Program-made: the position numbers and the translations under genes | The notes under the pieces: generated by a model | Databases searched by the model: none | What the model saw: only the letters and a program-made list of their open reading frames with translations | Told to the model about the DNA's origin: nothing | From: Anoplopoma fimbria | Taxonomy: Eukaryota > Chordata > Actinopteri > Perciformes > Anoplopomatidae | NCBI RefSeq assembly: GCF_027596085.1 | Contig: NC_072460.1 | Location: forward strand, 3,200,012-3,264,011 | Length of the DNA: 64,000 nt | Direction: 5' to 3' | Shown: one piece after another, positions 41,148 through 52,754 of the stretch | How the letters are laid out: each line of letters opens with the position of its first letter | How positions within the stretch are numbered: position 1 is the stretch's first letter

Positions 41148-41391
41148 AGAAAAGTTACGCGCCAAATAAATCCCATAACAGCAGAAATAACTGAGCTTCT
41201 ATCACTGAGGTGAGCACGCCAAGCAGAATTAACAAGTTGCAAGATTTGTTCCCTGTTCAACCAATTTCCCCGATTGGGAATAAGTGTGTGATGTGCCATC
41301 ACAAATAAAGCCCGTCCGTGCATACATGCATACTTCACATCCGTGGATGTTTCACTCTGAATGCTGCAACACACAGAAAGCACTTCTAACC
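41148..41391 (-). mobile_element. Dispersed element, copy 2 of an inverted pair
   Basis: 244 bases, reverse-complementary to 37,536-37,776 at roughly 95% identity by eye. Identity starts at GGTTAG on the element's own strand and stops sharply after CGCGTAACTTTTCT, with unrelated flanks beyond. High identity suggests recent spread or recent inverted duplication. Confidence 0.8.
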
Positions 41392-41599
41392 ATATCTTTT
41401 TTTATGATTTTTATTTTGGGGAGCAAATGACAGCCAAGCAGAAAGAATTTTAGAAATGACTCACAGTGAAAGATGGATAAACACTCTTGTATCCAAACTG
41501 TTTCAGCAGCTCAAACTCAGCCCAATTCAGTTGGGCAAAACTAATGTGTGTGGGTGACTGTGGGTACAAAAACACTGTTTGAATAGTGTTCCTGGTACG

Positions 41600-41873
41600 T
41601 TATGTTATATATTGTTGGTTTGATTGGAATTGCTTCAGTAGAACATTTTGTTGTAGTTTGTTGCACTTATTGTATTCGTATTAGTTTGTTTCTGTACTTT
41701 TGCTCTGGTTTATGCTCTTAGATGCTTGTTTAAGAAAGGAGATGCACTTATGACTTCTGGTGACTAGTAGTTCTCTTGAATACCTATGTTGAATACACTT
41801 CCTGTAAGTCGCTTTGGATGAAAGCGTCTGCTAAATGACTGTAATGTAATGTAATGTAATGTAATGTAATGTA
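41600..41873 (+). mobile_element. L2-type LINE 3' end (or SINE tail) with TAATG-repeat terminus
   Basis: Ends with TAAGTCGCTTTGGATGAAAG, CGTCTGCTAAATGACTG and five TAATG units (41,848-41,873). This 3' tail with a short tandem-repeat end is characteristic of fish L2-clade LINEs and the SINEs that borrow their machinery. The SINE at 47,321 has the same tail in reverse. The upstream limit is approximate; there is no reverse-transcriptase frame, so it is a 5'-truncated copy. Confidence 0.75.
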
Positions 41874-42229
41874 ACAAGGATATAAAAACACAGTCATTTG
41901 TTGTTGTTTTTTGCCTTATTATTTCAGATTATATCAAGAATAAAAGGTCCCTGAAAAAAGGGGAAGTATTGCTTAGAGATGCATTGCTTACATTCAAAGT
42001 GCATATCTTAATAATTGAAACATGTTAATATGTTGATCAATTGTGATGGTAAGACTAGAAGTAGTTGTGAATATTAAGTAGTATTGAGTATAAACAGAGT
42101 ACCTCACAACTTTATTGCTTGGAGTTGGAAATACAGTTATAATATATATTTAAGTTTAACACTAAGTGCATTGCTGAAGTACAGTTATTAAGTAGGCTAC
42201 AATTTTTAAGTGCCAGTAAAAAACTTGTA

Positions 42230-42560
42230 TTTCTATTTTATGAGACTTGCTACCCACTTCATCTCAGAGGTAAATGTACTCACTTTTTTTGGCAGCTTTA
42301 GTTACTTTGAAAAAAATATATTTATAATCAACAAATAAATTACATTTTATTATAGATTAAACTACCCAGCATTATATAAAGTGTTTCAAAATAAGCTCCA
42401 CTTTTACAAGCTGCAAAATAAAAGTGATGAACACAATAATGCACCAATAATTATATCCAGTAATATAATATATATTCTACATAATGAGAACTTTTACTTT
42501 TAAGTAATATACTTAAGTATATGTGGATGCCTAAACTTTTACTTGAGTAATATTTAGAAA
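42230..42560 (+). repeat. Teleost dispersed repeat family B, copy 3
   Basis: Contains TTTAGTTACTTTG, TAGATTAAACTACCCAGCA, AGCTCCACTTTTACAAGCTG, TAATATAATATATATTCTAC and ACTTTTACTT blocks in the family order. Same orientation as the two other copies. Confidence 0.6.
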
Positions 42561-43656
42561 TCTGTTTTTTGCTCCTTTAGATGTTGAATGCACATACTGT
42601 AGGTTGCTTTGATGCAATGGCATCAACTGCATTGCTTTTGGCTTCTTGAGAACAGGCGACATCGTCCTAAAAATAGTCCTTGTTTACCCTCCTGTGTTTT
42701 GTTGGGCCTGTGTCCTGCTGTGACTCTGAGTGCCAGCTCACTGCTTTTGCATTGCCAGTGTCACCTTCGATCGCCTTAAGAAGAGAGACAGCAGACGAGT
42801 TGTTGCTGGAGAGGAAAAGGTGGGCACAAAACCGAGATGGGTGATATTTAAAAGATAGAAAGATGTTTAAAAAAAAAGGAAAAAGGGAGACTAAATGGAG
42901 GGAGAGGATGTCAAGGGGGACTTTAGAGCTTTAGAAAGAGACAGCTTTTAAGAAAGTGAGGGGGGTGGAGGGATAGATTGAGAGGGGAGAGTTTTAAAAA
43001 AAAGACAGAAAGAGAGAGAGAGCAGGCCGACTGAATGAAAACAGCTGGAGAGAGAGAGAGAAGGGAGTAAAAAAAAAAGTGTGTCAAAGACAGTGACTGC
43101 TCTTTTGAGAGCTCTCTTCGTGTCCTGGCGGGGCACCACGCTGCTGTCAGGTCCACCTTCCCCGGACAAGGACTGCTTGTCACGTTAATGGCCTGGAAGA
43201 GAAGACCATGTCACTTTATCACCTCGCCTGCGACGCCAACATGGCCGTTGCTTTTGTCTCCTCAGCTACCTCTCCGCTCCACAACTCCCTAGAAGTGACT
43301 AATTGATCCTGGGAGACGGGCTTTTTTTTCTGTGTCTCGGGGGCTGATGAACAATGTGAGAGAAAGCCGCTGATAAAGGGAAGGGGGGGAAAAAAAAAAA
43401 AAAAAAAGGAGAGAGCAGGATGTGCGCCCGGCTCGGGATAATGTAGCCTGCTGTCTGCTGCAGTGCTATCTCATTTCCCCACACAAAAGTAACATCGCCA
43501 CTTTGTAAATGAAAGTCAGTCAGGCGAAAGATGCCCCTCACGCTCTGGCGGCCTCTTCTTGAGATAATGGGCGCATGCACATTATTTCTGTAGACACAAG
43601 ATCGACTCAAAAAAAAAAAAAAAAAAGTGTGTGGGTAGTAAGTGAAATTCATTCAA

Positions 43657-43691
43657 GTGTGTGTGTGTCATTTTGTGTGTGTGTGTGTGTC

Positions 43692-43780
<89 letters not shown>
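43657..43780. repeat. (GT)n microsatellite, twice interrupted
   Basis: GT runs separated by CATTTT and CATT; the last run is about 87 bases. Confidence 0.98.
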
Positions 43781-43781
<1 letters not shown>

Positions 43782-44447
43782 AGGATTCCTAAGTATTCTC
43801 ACAGGAATGTAGAGAATGATTGGTGGGCTTATATCCTGTAACATGCATCCTGTCGCTTCACGCCTCTACACCACGACTCCACTCATCAGCTGGATGGAGT
43901 CCTTCCACGTCTGGAGCTATTTGCTTGACGCCGACTTGCTTTTTTTTTTTTTTTTTTTCCCACATTGTCTACTCATCGGCCTGTTGATGCTAAATGCCCC
44001 GGGATGCAAACGAGAGGGGCAAAACTAAACTGTCGAGCTGACAAATACGGGAAAAAATAAATCAGCTACATTTCAAGTAAGGAGGAGAGGGAGGAGGATC
44101 AGGCCACGGAGCGCCAGTGGAAATGAGCCAAGAGAACAGAAGGGTGGAAAACTAGCTAAAGGAGGCGAGAATCACCCCCAACCCCCAACCCCTCTACCCC
44201 CTCCCGCCCCTTTCCTTCAATAGCTCTGGCCTTGTCAGATATGGTTATGCTTATTGGAGACACAGGCGAGGGGGGTCACTGCACCAGCATGCCTCAGAAC
44301 ATCATCGCGCCTGGGCTATGATAAGAATAGTGCACTGAATCATAGCTTACAGTGCAGTTATGTGTATGGATGGTGAATGGGGAATGAATTGGAGATAAGG
44401 CCGGGAAACTGGATGGGCTGGACACGGCTACACTCCTCCTCGACGCA

Positions 44448-44449
<2 letters not shown>

Positions 44450-44532
<83 letters not shown>
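44450..44532. repeat. (TG)n microsatellite
   Basis: Uninterrupted TG for about 83 bases, directly adjoining a TIR element. Confidence 0.98.
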
Positions 44533-44534
<2 letters not shown>

Positions 44535-44735
44535 TGTACATCTATCTTTGTGAGGACCTATTTTGGAATGTGAATTTTAAACTTGTTTCTGAGGTTTAGG
44601 TAGGGGTTATGGGTTGAGGTTAGGCATTTAGGTGTGATGGTTTCGGTTAGAATAAGGGGCTAGAGAATGCGTTATGTCAAATAATGTCCTCACAAAGATG
44701 GACATACAGAGATGTGCGTGTGTGTGTGAGTGTAA
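44533..44735. mobile_element. MITE-like element with 14-bp inverted ends, flanked by TG tracts
   Basis: ATCTTTGTGAGGAC at 44,544-44,557 and its exact complement GTCCTCACAAAGAT at 44,686-44,699 enclose about 130 bases with GGTTAGG-type motifs. A TG array abuts the left side and a short GTGTGTGT tract (about 44,718-44,728) lies on the right. I know the same arrangement as a common fish repeat. No coding capacity. Confidence 0.65.
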
Positions 44736-45311
44736 AGCCAGTTCGGCTTGTGAATCACAAGGAGCCTTGAAAGGCTGAATTACACGTAAGCTCCTCATAT
44801 CTCCTGTTCAAGTCATCCGGGGGGGAAATGGTGGGCAATAAAAGGTGTTTCCAAAGCGGTGTGGTTAAATGTCAGTGGATAGGGCTGACAGAGGCAAACA
44901 TATGCTACAACTGAAGACATTGCTTAGTCTATAATATCTCAGAAAATAGTGAGCAATGCAAATAAGCAGTTCTCAGAGCCCAATGTGACATAAGTAGTAC
45001 AAAAGCCAAAGATTTACAATGATATTAAGCAGAAAAAAGCAGCAGATCTTTTATATTTGAGAGGCTTGAACCAGCAAATATGGCAATAGTGTGCAACTTC
45101 TTATTGTAGTGCCGTAAAAATTCCCACAATGCCCGTGTCAGAAATGTCAACTTAATGCTCATTGTAGAATGAATCATAGTATACAATATTATGTATAATA
45201 CATAGCCAAAAAACAGCAACAATGTGTTTGTCTCTCAATACATTCCAATTTATTTACCCAGCCTGTAGTCCAGGTCCATTCAGTCTTGCTAAAGATAAAA
45301 ATGGGTCACAG

Positions 45312-45320
45312 ATAACTATA

Positions 45321-45372
<52 letters not shown>

Positions 45373-45373
45373 T
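45312..45373. repeat. (TA)n array inside a palindrome
   Basis: TA units from 45,324 to 45,368 with ATAACTATATA at the left and TATATAGTTAT at the right, making the whole 62 bases self-complementary. Confidence 0.95.
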
Positions 45374-46610
45374 TCCCTGAAACAGTTGGGCACAGTTGTT
45401 TTAAGCAAACATTACTCAAAAACAAGTTAGCAGTTGGGGACTAGTAGCACAAAGGACGGTGTATGAGGGATTGCCTGAAAACAAACAAGTGAATGTTCAT
45501 GGTAACAGCGTCGCCCGTTGACCTGTTTTTAACATTCTCAGGACAACACTGGAGCTCTATAGCACAGAGGAAGCAGGCTCCACAGACGATGGTTGTTGGT
45601 AGGCTCCATTCATGGCTGATTTTTGTCTTTTGATATGAATTACAGCAGATCCCCAACCTGATCCTTTAAATCACTTCCACAACTATCACAATCAGTACTA
45701 CATTTTCTGTAAATCAACAAGCAACATGTCTTGTAGCCTGCTGCTCTGAAAGCCATAAAAGCACAGGCGTAAGTGTTTGTCGCAGTTATTCATGCCAGAG
45801 ATCCAGCATGAACAACAAAACCCAGGAAATGGAACAGCTCACTGGAAGGAAGCCTTTATTATGTTGTTAATTACACCTGTGCTTTTCCTGCTAGGACGTA
45901 TAAATGACTGCTGTGGAGAAAAGGGTCTCGTCATTGCCTTCGATCTTGGGTACAAGCGGAGCCCTGAAGTCCTGTATCTGAGAGAGGCTGCACAGCTTCA
46001 CAGTCCACGGTTATTTAAGATCTCAGGAACGCAAGCAAAGGGCAAATCAACAGTTATGAACCCGATCGCAAACATTAGCTTTTCCTCCATTTTCTCACAG
46101 TTCCCCATCCCATCTCATCTCATCCACATTCCTCCCAGCTCCTCTCCTCCTCCCTCTTTCACACCCTAATCGTTGAGACTTACAGAAAAATCAATTTCCA
46201 CTACCCAGTGGAGAGGCCCAATGTTTCACCACCGTGTCTGATTGATGACGTGCAGACGCCATCTCACACCCCGCTGCTTTTTATGGCACCTCTGAGTTGG
46301 TCGCCATTCAGCGCATTTTTATGGCAAATAATAACAGGAGATGTAATAGCTATTTCCCCTGGCGAGTAAATCTCAGCAGGGAGACAAGAGGATGGCCCGC
46401 CCAGACAGCTGGAGGACGGTCCCACGTCAACGAGTTACTTAGGCTGAATGATTGGGTACATGGCGCCGCAGGGCTCGGGGCCATTCAACAATCAGACGTG
46501 AAGGCTGTTCCTGAGATCGCCGGCGTCCAATCTTAGCTCTCGGTTTTTAAGGTGACAACTAAAACATTTCCACCACTTTAATACTGCAGTGTGGCCAGCT
46601 ACTCATCTAC

Positions 46611-47030
46611 GCTCAGGGGCCGCTTTATCAGGTACACCTCAGCACTCCGAGCTGCTTTTACATGGCCAATCGCATGACTGCAACTTAAATATAAAGCATG
46701 CAGAAGCTTCCAGGTTGCTATTTGACCACACATGGACAAGACACGAGATTGAGCTTTGTACATCTGGGCTGATGTTGAGCCGGTCAACTCCTGAGATTTT
46801 TCATCCTCAGAAACTGGTGTGAACAACAAAGCGCGCATACACCTGCAGCTCTGTGAAACAGGTCGTAGGATGACCTGGGACTTGTTCAAGCCGTCAGGAA
46901 GGCCATACCTATTCAAATAACAGCTCTGTGCAGTACTGGCACGCAGTGTGAGGTCGGTCAATAATGAACCAGACACACCTTTACTACAGGGAAGAGGCAA
47001 AAGGCAGCAGAGGACCAAGAAGCTCAAAAG
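46611..47030 (+). mobile_element. Degenerate Tc1-like DNA transposon fragment
   Basis: Starts GGGGCCGCTTTATCAGGTAC ACCT, like the terminal inverted repeat of a widespread fish Tc1-like element whose end reads GGCCACTTTATTAGGTACACC, and is followed by blocks similar to that element's start (CCAATCGCATGACTGCAAC, CAGAAACTG, GGCAGCAGAGGACCA). The transposase region is scrambled and stop-laden, so this is an inactive 5' remnant. The right end is not defined. Confidence 0.55.
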
Positions 47031-47320
47031 AGGAACAAGATCTGAAGGTTGGGGCTTGGTTGCACCAGCCTGAAACCAGATCCTTTAAAAGGTGCAATAT
47101 ATGAGGATTCAGAGCATTAATATAGCAGCAAACAACTATTTTCTAGGTAAATATATAGTGAAGTCTCTCTCCCTCTGTGTGTGTTCTTATCCGAGCTTCA
47201 CCTTGCTTTGTTGACATAGCAGCTCGTGCTTTTAGTGCATGTGAGCGCCCCCCACTGGCTCACTGCCGACGCTCTGCCCTGCTCTGTACGGAAGTTACAG
47301 CTGATAACACGTCAATCGAA

Positions 47321-47630
47321 CATTACATTACATTACATTATATTACATTACAGTCATTTAGCAGACGCTTTTATCCAAAGCGACTTACAATCAGTAGTAT
47401 ATTACATATCATTCACCCATTCACACACTGATGACAGGCTACCATCAAGGTGCCACCATCAGACTCTAACTAACATTCATCATCCAGTCCACACCGATGG
47501 CAAGCCTTCAGGAGCAACTTGGGGTTAAGTGTCTTGCCCAAGGACACATCGACTGCCGAAGCCGGGTATTGAACCACCGACCCTCTGATTGGAGAACTAC
47601 CTTGCTCTCCACTACGCCACAGCCGCCCTG
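47321..47630 (-). mobile_element. Complete tRNA-derived SINE with L2-type tail
   Basis: On the minus strand it starts GGGCGGCTGTGGCGTAGTGG, a tRNA-like head, has a pol III B box GGTTCAATACC, then a conserved central domain TGTCCTTGGGCAAGACACTT, and ends in GTAAGTCGCTTTGGATAAAA, GCGTCTGCTAAATGACTG and TAATG/TAATA units. This head-centre-tail order fits the V-SINE superfamily. GAACAT on both sides is a possible short target duplication. It appears inserted in another repeat-like sequence (47,060-47,320). Confidence 0.85.
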
Positions 47631-47654
47631 GCACATGGAACATGCTCCCAAGGT

Positions 47655-47815
47655 AAGCCATCGGGAAGTGTCTTGAGACTTGGAGGGGCGACTCCTCTGG
47701 TTGCAAAAAGTAGTCTGATTGTATAGAAGTCTATGGGAAGATGATCCTACTTATCAGTTGATTTATTACCTCAGTAAACATTGTAAACATGAGATTATGG
47801 TCTCAATTCTAGTTT
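47655..47815 (+). repeat. Teleost dispersed repeat family A, partial copy
   Basis: Shares with 49,130-49,240 the blocks GTCTGATTGTATAGAAGTCT, TTACCTCAGTAAACATTGTA and AACATGAG, in the same order and orientation. Confidence 0.7.
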
Positions 47816-49019
47816 AAAATCTTCAATACAGCATGATGTTCATTTCGTAAATTAGAGTAAAATAACCATAAAGCGGAGTAGGCCAAGATGGCGACAGCCG
47901 AAAACCGAAATTGTATCTGAAAATGAACAAATATAAGAAGACTGAACCTTCGCATACGCACGTATATAGACACCAACACACATACAGGTATGTGATTTTC
48001 AACATTATAGTTAGAGTCAATAATCAGTTAAGCTTAGCATGTGGTTTAGGTTTGTGATCTGATCTGAGTCTTAGCTGCTGTTCTCTTTTTAGACTGAGAG
48101 TAAAAATGTGTTTAAAAGTGTCAGCTGAGGCGTCTGCCTCCCATCTCTCTCTGCAAACCAATAAAGCCAAAATGCAATCGACATGTCAAATTGAATAGCG
48201 TCAGTCGCCGCCTCCGGCGCCGCAACTGCATCTACAGTAAGTACTGAGACAAACAACGCTTTAACAGTCTTTATTTATCCAGGGGAGGATTTTTGCTGAG
48301 CGTGCAGCCTCTCTGAGCAAATTCATACAGTCGCATACACTCACACCTGGGAGAGCTGTCACACACAAATTGAGACGGCAGCTCGCACTGTGCTGCAACC
48401 CGCCGAGCAGCTCAGCAGAAGCAAACACAGCGTGGAGGTCACTTTTGGTCAGACAGTCCAATAACTACATTAAATTTGGAATTATATTATCAGCCCTGCA
48501 GCGCTGTGTTACTACAGAGTCGAACACATGGATGACTCAACTGTCCAAGCTCACGGCTGTTGGCGACCTTTGCCTCCCTCCCATCACCGGGGGTACAGAC
48601 TTTGGAAACTCATCCTGCAGGAGGAAATGTTGCATGGCACCGAGGTGCCAACAGACAATGGAACCAATGCAGAGATACCTTAAGCTGAAATTATTCTTAG
48701 TTTTTGACTCCTTGCACTGGTGTGCATTGGACTTAAGTGAGCAAAAATGTCATCATACTTAAAAAGAATAATGACCAAAACTACAAAATTAGATCAAGAT
48801 TTTTCCTATAAAAGGTGCACAGACACTAATAGAGCGCATTTGGGAAACCATCGTATACAGTACCTGCTGCCACATTCTTAAACTGTCATTCACTTATACA
48901 CAACGTTGTATCTTCATTTCCATGGTTGTAGTCTATTCTTCTCTGGAGTAGAAGTGCTCTCTGCCCACAGTGAGTTTTTTGTACTAACACTGGGAGTCGG
49001 CAAAATCAGAAATATCCAA

Positions 49020-49540
49020 ATTGCTGTGTCTCAGCAGTCGGCAACCTTCGTTTCTGAAAAGTGAAGCCAATGCAGAAGTGTCTTAAAAGTGTCTTAAGCA
49101 TTCATTCTAATGGCCATCAGGAGGACTCCACGGGTTGTAAAAAGAAGTCTGATTATATAGAAGTCTATGAGAAAGTGACCCTAGCACTCATTTATCACCT
49201 CAGTAAACATTGTAAACATGAGTTTATGGTTACAATCTTTAGTTTTAAGTCTTCTTGGTCCCATTTAGAGGCAAATAGACCATAAAGCAGGGTACACTTA
49301 AGGGCCGGCTGCCTTATGATTGACAGGTCGCTAACACTGCGTCGTCCGGTCTGGTCTGTCTGTGTTTTCTTCTTTGACCTTTAACTATTTCACAGTCGGT
49401 TTTCAGTTCATGAACGTTAATGACACATTTTAGTCGCCAGAAAAGGTCTTCGGTGTACTTAGCTTCACTCTCTCGTCACTTCTGGTTTCAAAAAAACAAG
49501 ATGGTGGTGACGAAATGACAAACTCAAGGCTTCAAAAAAA
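49020..49540 (+). repeat. Teleost dispersed repeat family A, near-full copy
   Basis: From AGTCGGCAACCTTCG through AGTGAAGCCAATGCAGAAGT, ATAGAAGTCTATGAGAAAG, TCAGTAAACATTGTAAACAT to the AACAAGATGGTGGTGACG end. Matches 17,220-17,700 in inverted orientation. ORF-less. Confidence 0.65.
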
Positions 49541-49578
49541 ACTAAAACGTGACGTTAAGGTGACTATGTTCTTTTCTT

Positions 49579-49581
49579 ATA

Positions 49582-49642
<61 letters not shown>
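49579..49642. repeat. (TA)n microsatellite
   Basis: TA units with one TG interruption. Confidence 0.97.
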
Positions 49643-49645
<3 letters not shown>

Positions 49646-52600
49646 GTGTGGTTTGTAGATCAGCCAGAGTAACCCAGAAACTGTCCCTGGAAAGAGATAT
49701 TCCTGTTGGGTTTATCAAAACTTATTTTTTATGGTCCATTGTATTGGGGAATTCTAAGATATCTGAAAATGTCTAACAAAAGATCTGCATGCTTAGATAC
49801 TAGATAGAGGCAAATAAAATATATAATAAAATATTGTTAACCTTTATCTAATGTCCATATTGCATCATAACAACAGTTAACATTGTGTTTACAATAATTC
49901 ACAGCTAAGAAAATTATGAAAATAAACATGACTTAAAGCTGAACAATCTACAATATTTTAAATAAAAGTATCTTTGCATGAATACACAGAGTATGGCAGT
50001 AAAGACAAGCATTCCCTCTTCTAAAAATGTCAGAGATTCAGCATCCTTTTTCAGCCGGTTTAAATTGGAAATGTTGAGCTAAAACAGAAAGCTGTGCTCA
50101 CCAGTTAAATCTGCTTCTTGACTTGTCCCTTTATGTTTTCTGGGAGAAAACTTCACAGGCCGGCAGAGTTGGTCAACACAAACACGAGCATACTGTGCGC
50201 CATTTGCTGATGTCACTGGCTATTAAAGTTGTAATTTTTCAAATACTTAACTTCTTCATGAGGCCATTTGGATCCCAGTTTTTCATCTCGTCCCTCCTTG
50301 GCCTGCTTCTATTTGTGCTCACAGCACGGTTACAGTAATACAACACTTTTCGGTTTCATCCCATTGAGCTCCTGAATCTGCATTTTGTGCTGGAGCTTTA
50401 AGTCACTGTGTTATTTAAGTTACCCCACTATTTGCTGCTGGTTCTTGACAAACAGATGATTACATAATTAGAAAATCTTTCCAAATACATTTCTGATGTC
50501 CCAACTCTGGGGAACACAAACAGGCAGGGTAAACAAGGCCAAAGCTGGCGGTAGAGCGTGTTTGAAGTGTCCTTAGAGAGCAGCCGATCTCTAGGCGAGC
50601 TAAACTGCTGTCAACTTCATCGATAGCGGCTTTACACCACAGTGCACAAAGACAGCCCGAGTCCTGGCTGCAGGCCCCCGCTTCAGACAGCTTCAGAGGC
50701 TGCTATCGAACTCCTCTGGCTGGCCATCGATATCACCTCTTTGTCGGCCTTTCTCTTCACAGCTGTTAGCCCTGCCACAGAGAAATCAGTTGGAGGGGGT
50801 TGTGTAACCACAGGGAAGAAGAGGACTATTTTGTCCCAGAGAGCACTTTGGTGCTGCAAGTTTTTCCTCCAGCTGTACTTCCTCTGCACACTGTTACCAG
50901 AGCTATACATTTTCATGACACCTTAATTAGATCCAGTGTGCAGCAGTCAGGCTGACACAAAGACCTGTGCTCCGTCCCACATCACCAGTGATCCCTGAAG
51001 AGAAAATGAATTGTGTCCCTCGATCAGCGGGTCGCCTTTACTGTTTGTACTTTACTTCTTCCCTTCTCTTATCTTGAATTTCCTCAGACCCCCGGGCTAA
51101 AACGTAGTGATTTTACAAATCAAGATAAGGTTGCAAGACCTCCTTTCAGACTGTGGATCAACACTGGGGTAAGCTACCTTTCCCCTGCAGAAACTGTGGT
51201 TGCACAACATGGTTGTAGAGTTGCACGTAAGGCAAAGTGACAGACTCACAATGTTATTTATTCCTGAGTTATGTTTTGACTATTAAAGAGAAATTTATGG
51301 TAATTTAATGCGTTTACCAGATGAAAAAATGGGTCTTCCCTATCGTGAGCGCTGGATAGAGCTCTCCAGGGTTCATGAGAAGCTTAGGACGATGCGAGGA
51401 AATGGAATACCATCCAAGAGGGGGGCTCTTGTGGAGGAATACACATTCTAAGGATGAAGGAAACACAAACAGGACCGAGAAACTGGCTTGGGTCCCAGCG
51501 GGTGGAGGTGGAGGAGGTGGTGGTGGTGGTGCGCACACTTGCGAATGTGTTGCTGTATCCCATCATTCCTCATGTCTGGGCTCAAGGTGCCAGGCCCAGA
51601 CGTCCTCGTGTGACAACCTTAAAGGCTGATGGAGCAGGGCCTGCTGCATCCCCAGCCTCCGCCGCCAAGCCCTTCACCTTCCCTCATTTAGGGCCATTGT
51701 CTCCCAATGAGTATCATTTGTCACCATTGACTTGCTCCATGCAGACACCCGCAGCGTTTTCCTGCAGCCCGAGCCGCATTTCCACAGTTGGTAAACAGCT
51801 AAATCCCTCTCCCAATCAATGCAGCCTATTTAACTTGAACTATTGACCCGCCTGCCTCTCGACAGACTTGCGAGGCTGAAAAAATACAAACAAATGAGAG
51901 AAAGAACAACGGAAATGATGGCGCATGACTATGAAAAAGACTCAGTGATGAGCTTTTGGCGGCAGGAGGGAAGAAAGTGCCAGAGTGGAGGTGGAGGAAG
52001 CGAGGGAAAACAGAGGAGGAATGGATCGATATGAACAGATAATCACCAGGCCTCTGTCCAAATGTGTAGAGAGTGTGACATTGCAGAGGTGAGCACGGCA
52101 GGGAAGAGATCAATGGGCTGCTTTTTGTTGATCCGTAATCCTTAACTATCTATAAGTAATTAACCTTCAGAGGAGAATGCAGGGAAGAAATAAATGGAGA
52201 AATGAGAGGGGGGAATAGCAATGAGCACGAGTAAAACAGAAGCTACCTTGCGCTGACCAGATAACAGAACGGGGAAATGAATAGTTGTCTCCACTTCTGC
52301 CTCTGCCGGTTTTACTGCGGTTGGGGACTGCATTCTCTGTGAATGACTGCATCTCCCGGTGGTCTTAAAGATGAGGATAAATATAGAGTAGCTGCTGTTA
52401 CAGAACGAGCAGCCTTATCTCAAATTGGGAGCAAATGTTCAAAAATCTAAAGTATTTTTGTCCTTTTTTTTGTCTGGTTTTTAGATGAGAATCTAGTCCG
52501 ATCTCATCATCTCTGGCCTGATGAGTGCATCCTCTAAAAATATTTCCTGAAAGGATGGAGGAGGATCTTGTTAGGAGTCAGAGTGCCCTCTGTGGGCATA

Positions 52601-52754
52601 GAAGAAAAACAAAGGGAGTGTTACATCACATGCCTTTTAAAAGAGAGGGTTTTTTTATTTTTAAATGTCTTTTAAATTTATTTTCAAACTCGGTAGGTGT
52701 GACAAGCTCGACCCAAACGGACATCACGTACTGTCAAATGAACACAGTGCGGTC

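Larger units (their letters stand above)
37001..42600. other. Repeat-rich intergenic DNA
   Basis: Contains both copies of the inverted pair, further repeat-like segments at about 37,040-37,270 and 37,800-38,000, GGA-rich tracts (38,681-38,726), part of repeat family A around 39,020-39,180, a TA/GT array (39,659-39,734), the orphan exon candidate, an L2-type 3' end and a family B copy. No gene is recognised. Confidence 0.6.
42601..46610. other. Intergenic DNA with poly-A/T tracts and long dinucleotide arrays
   Basis: No exon assigned. It holds poly-A runs near 43,390-43,407 and 43,609-43,626, a poly-T run at 43,940-43,958, GT arrays at 43,657-43,780 and 44,450-44,532, the TIR element, and a TA palindrome at 45,312-45,373. 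The block at 46,230-46,540 lacks simple repeats and could be a conserved noncoding element, but this cannot be judged from one sequence. Confidence 0.6.
47831..52754. other. Intergenic DNA downstream of mTOR; no gene recognised
   Basis: Holds a family A copy, a TA array (49,579-49,642) and a GGT/GGA tract near 51,500-51,530. Open frames such as 50,642-50,926 and 51,454-51,846 on the plus strand lack recognisable protein features. I see nothing else assignable. Confidence 0.6.

Noticed and set aside
43120..43200. Possible minus-strand exon after a CTTCTCTTCCAG acceptor
   Set aside because: No convincing donor and no recognisable peptide; sits beside simple-sequence DNA.
50642..50926. 94-codon hydrophobic plus-strand frame
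   Set aside because: Lies in GC-richer noncoding DNA; hydrophobic residues come from pyrimidine-rich codons, with no known family match that I can recall.
51093..51173. Possible plus-strand exon between a CTCAG acceptor and GTAAGC donor
   Set aside because: The translated peptide shows no recognisable features and there are no partner exons; splice-like pairs this close occur by chance.
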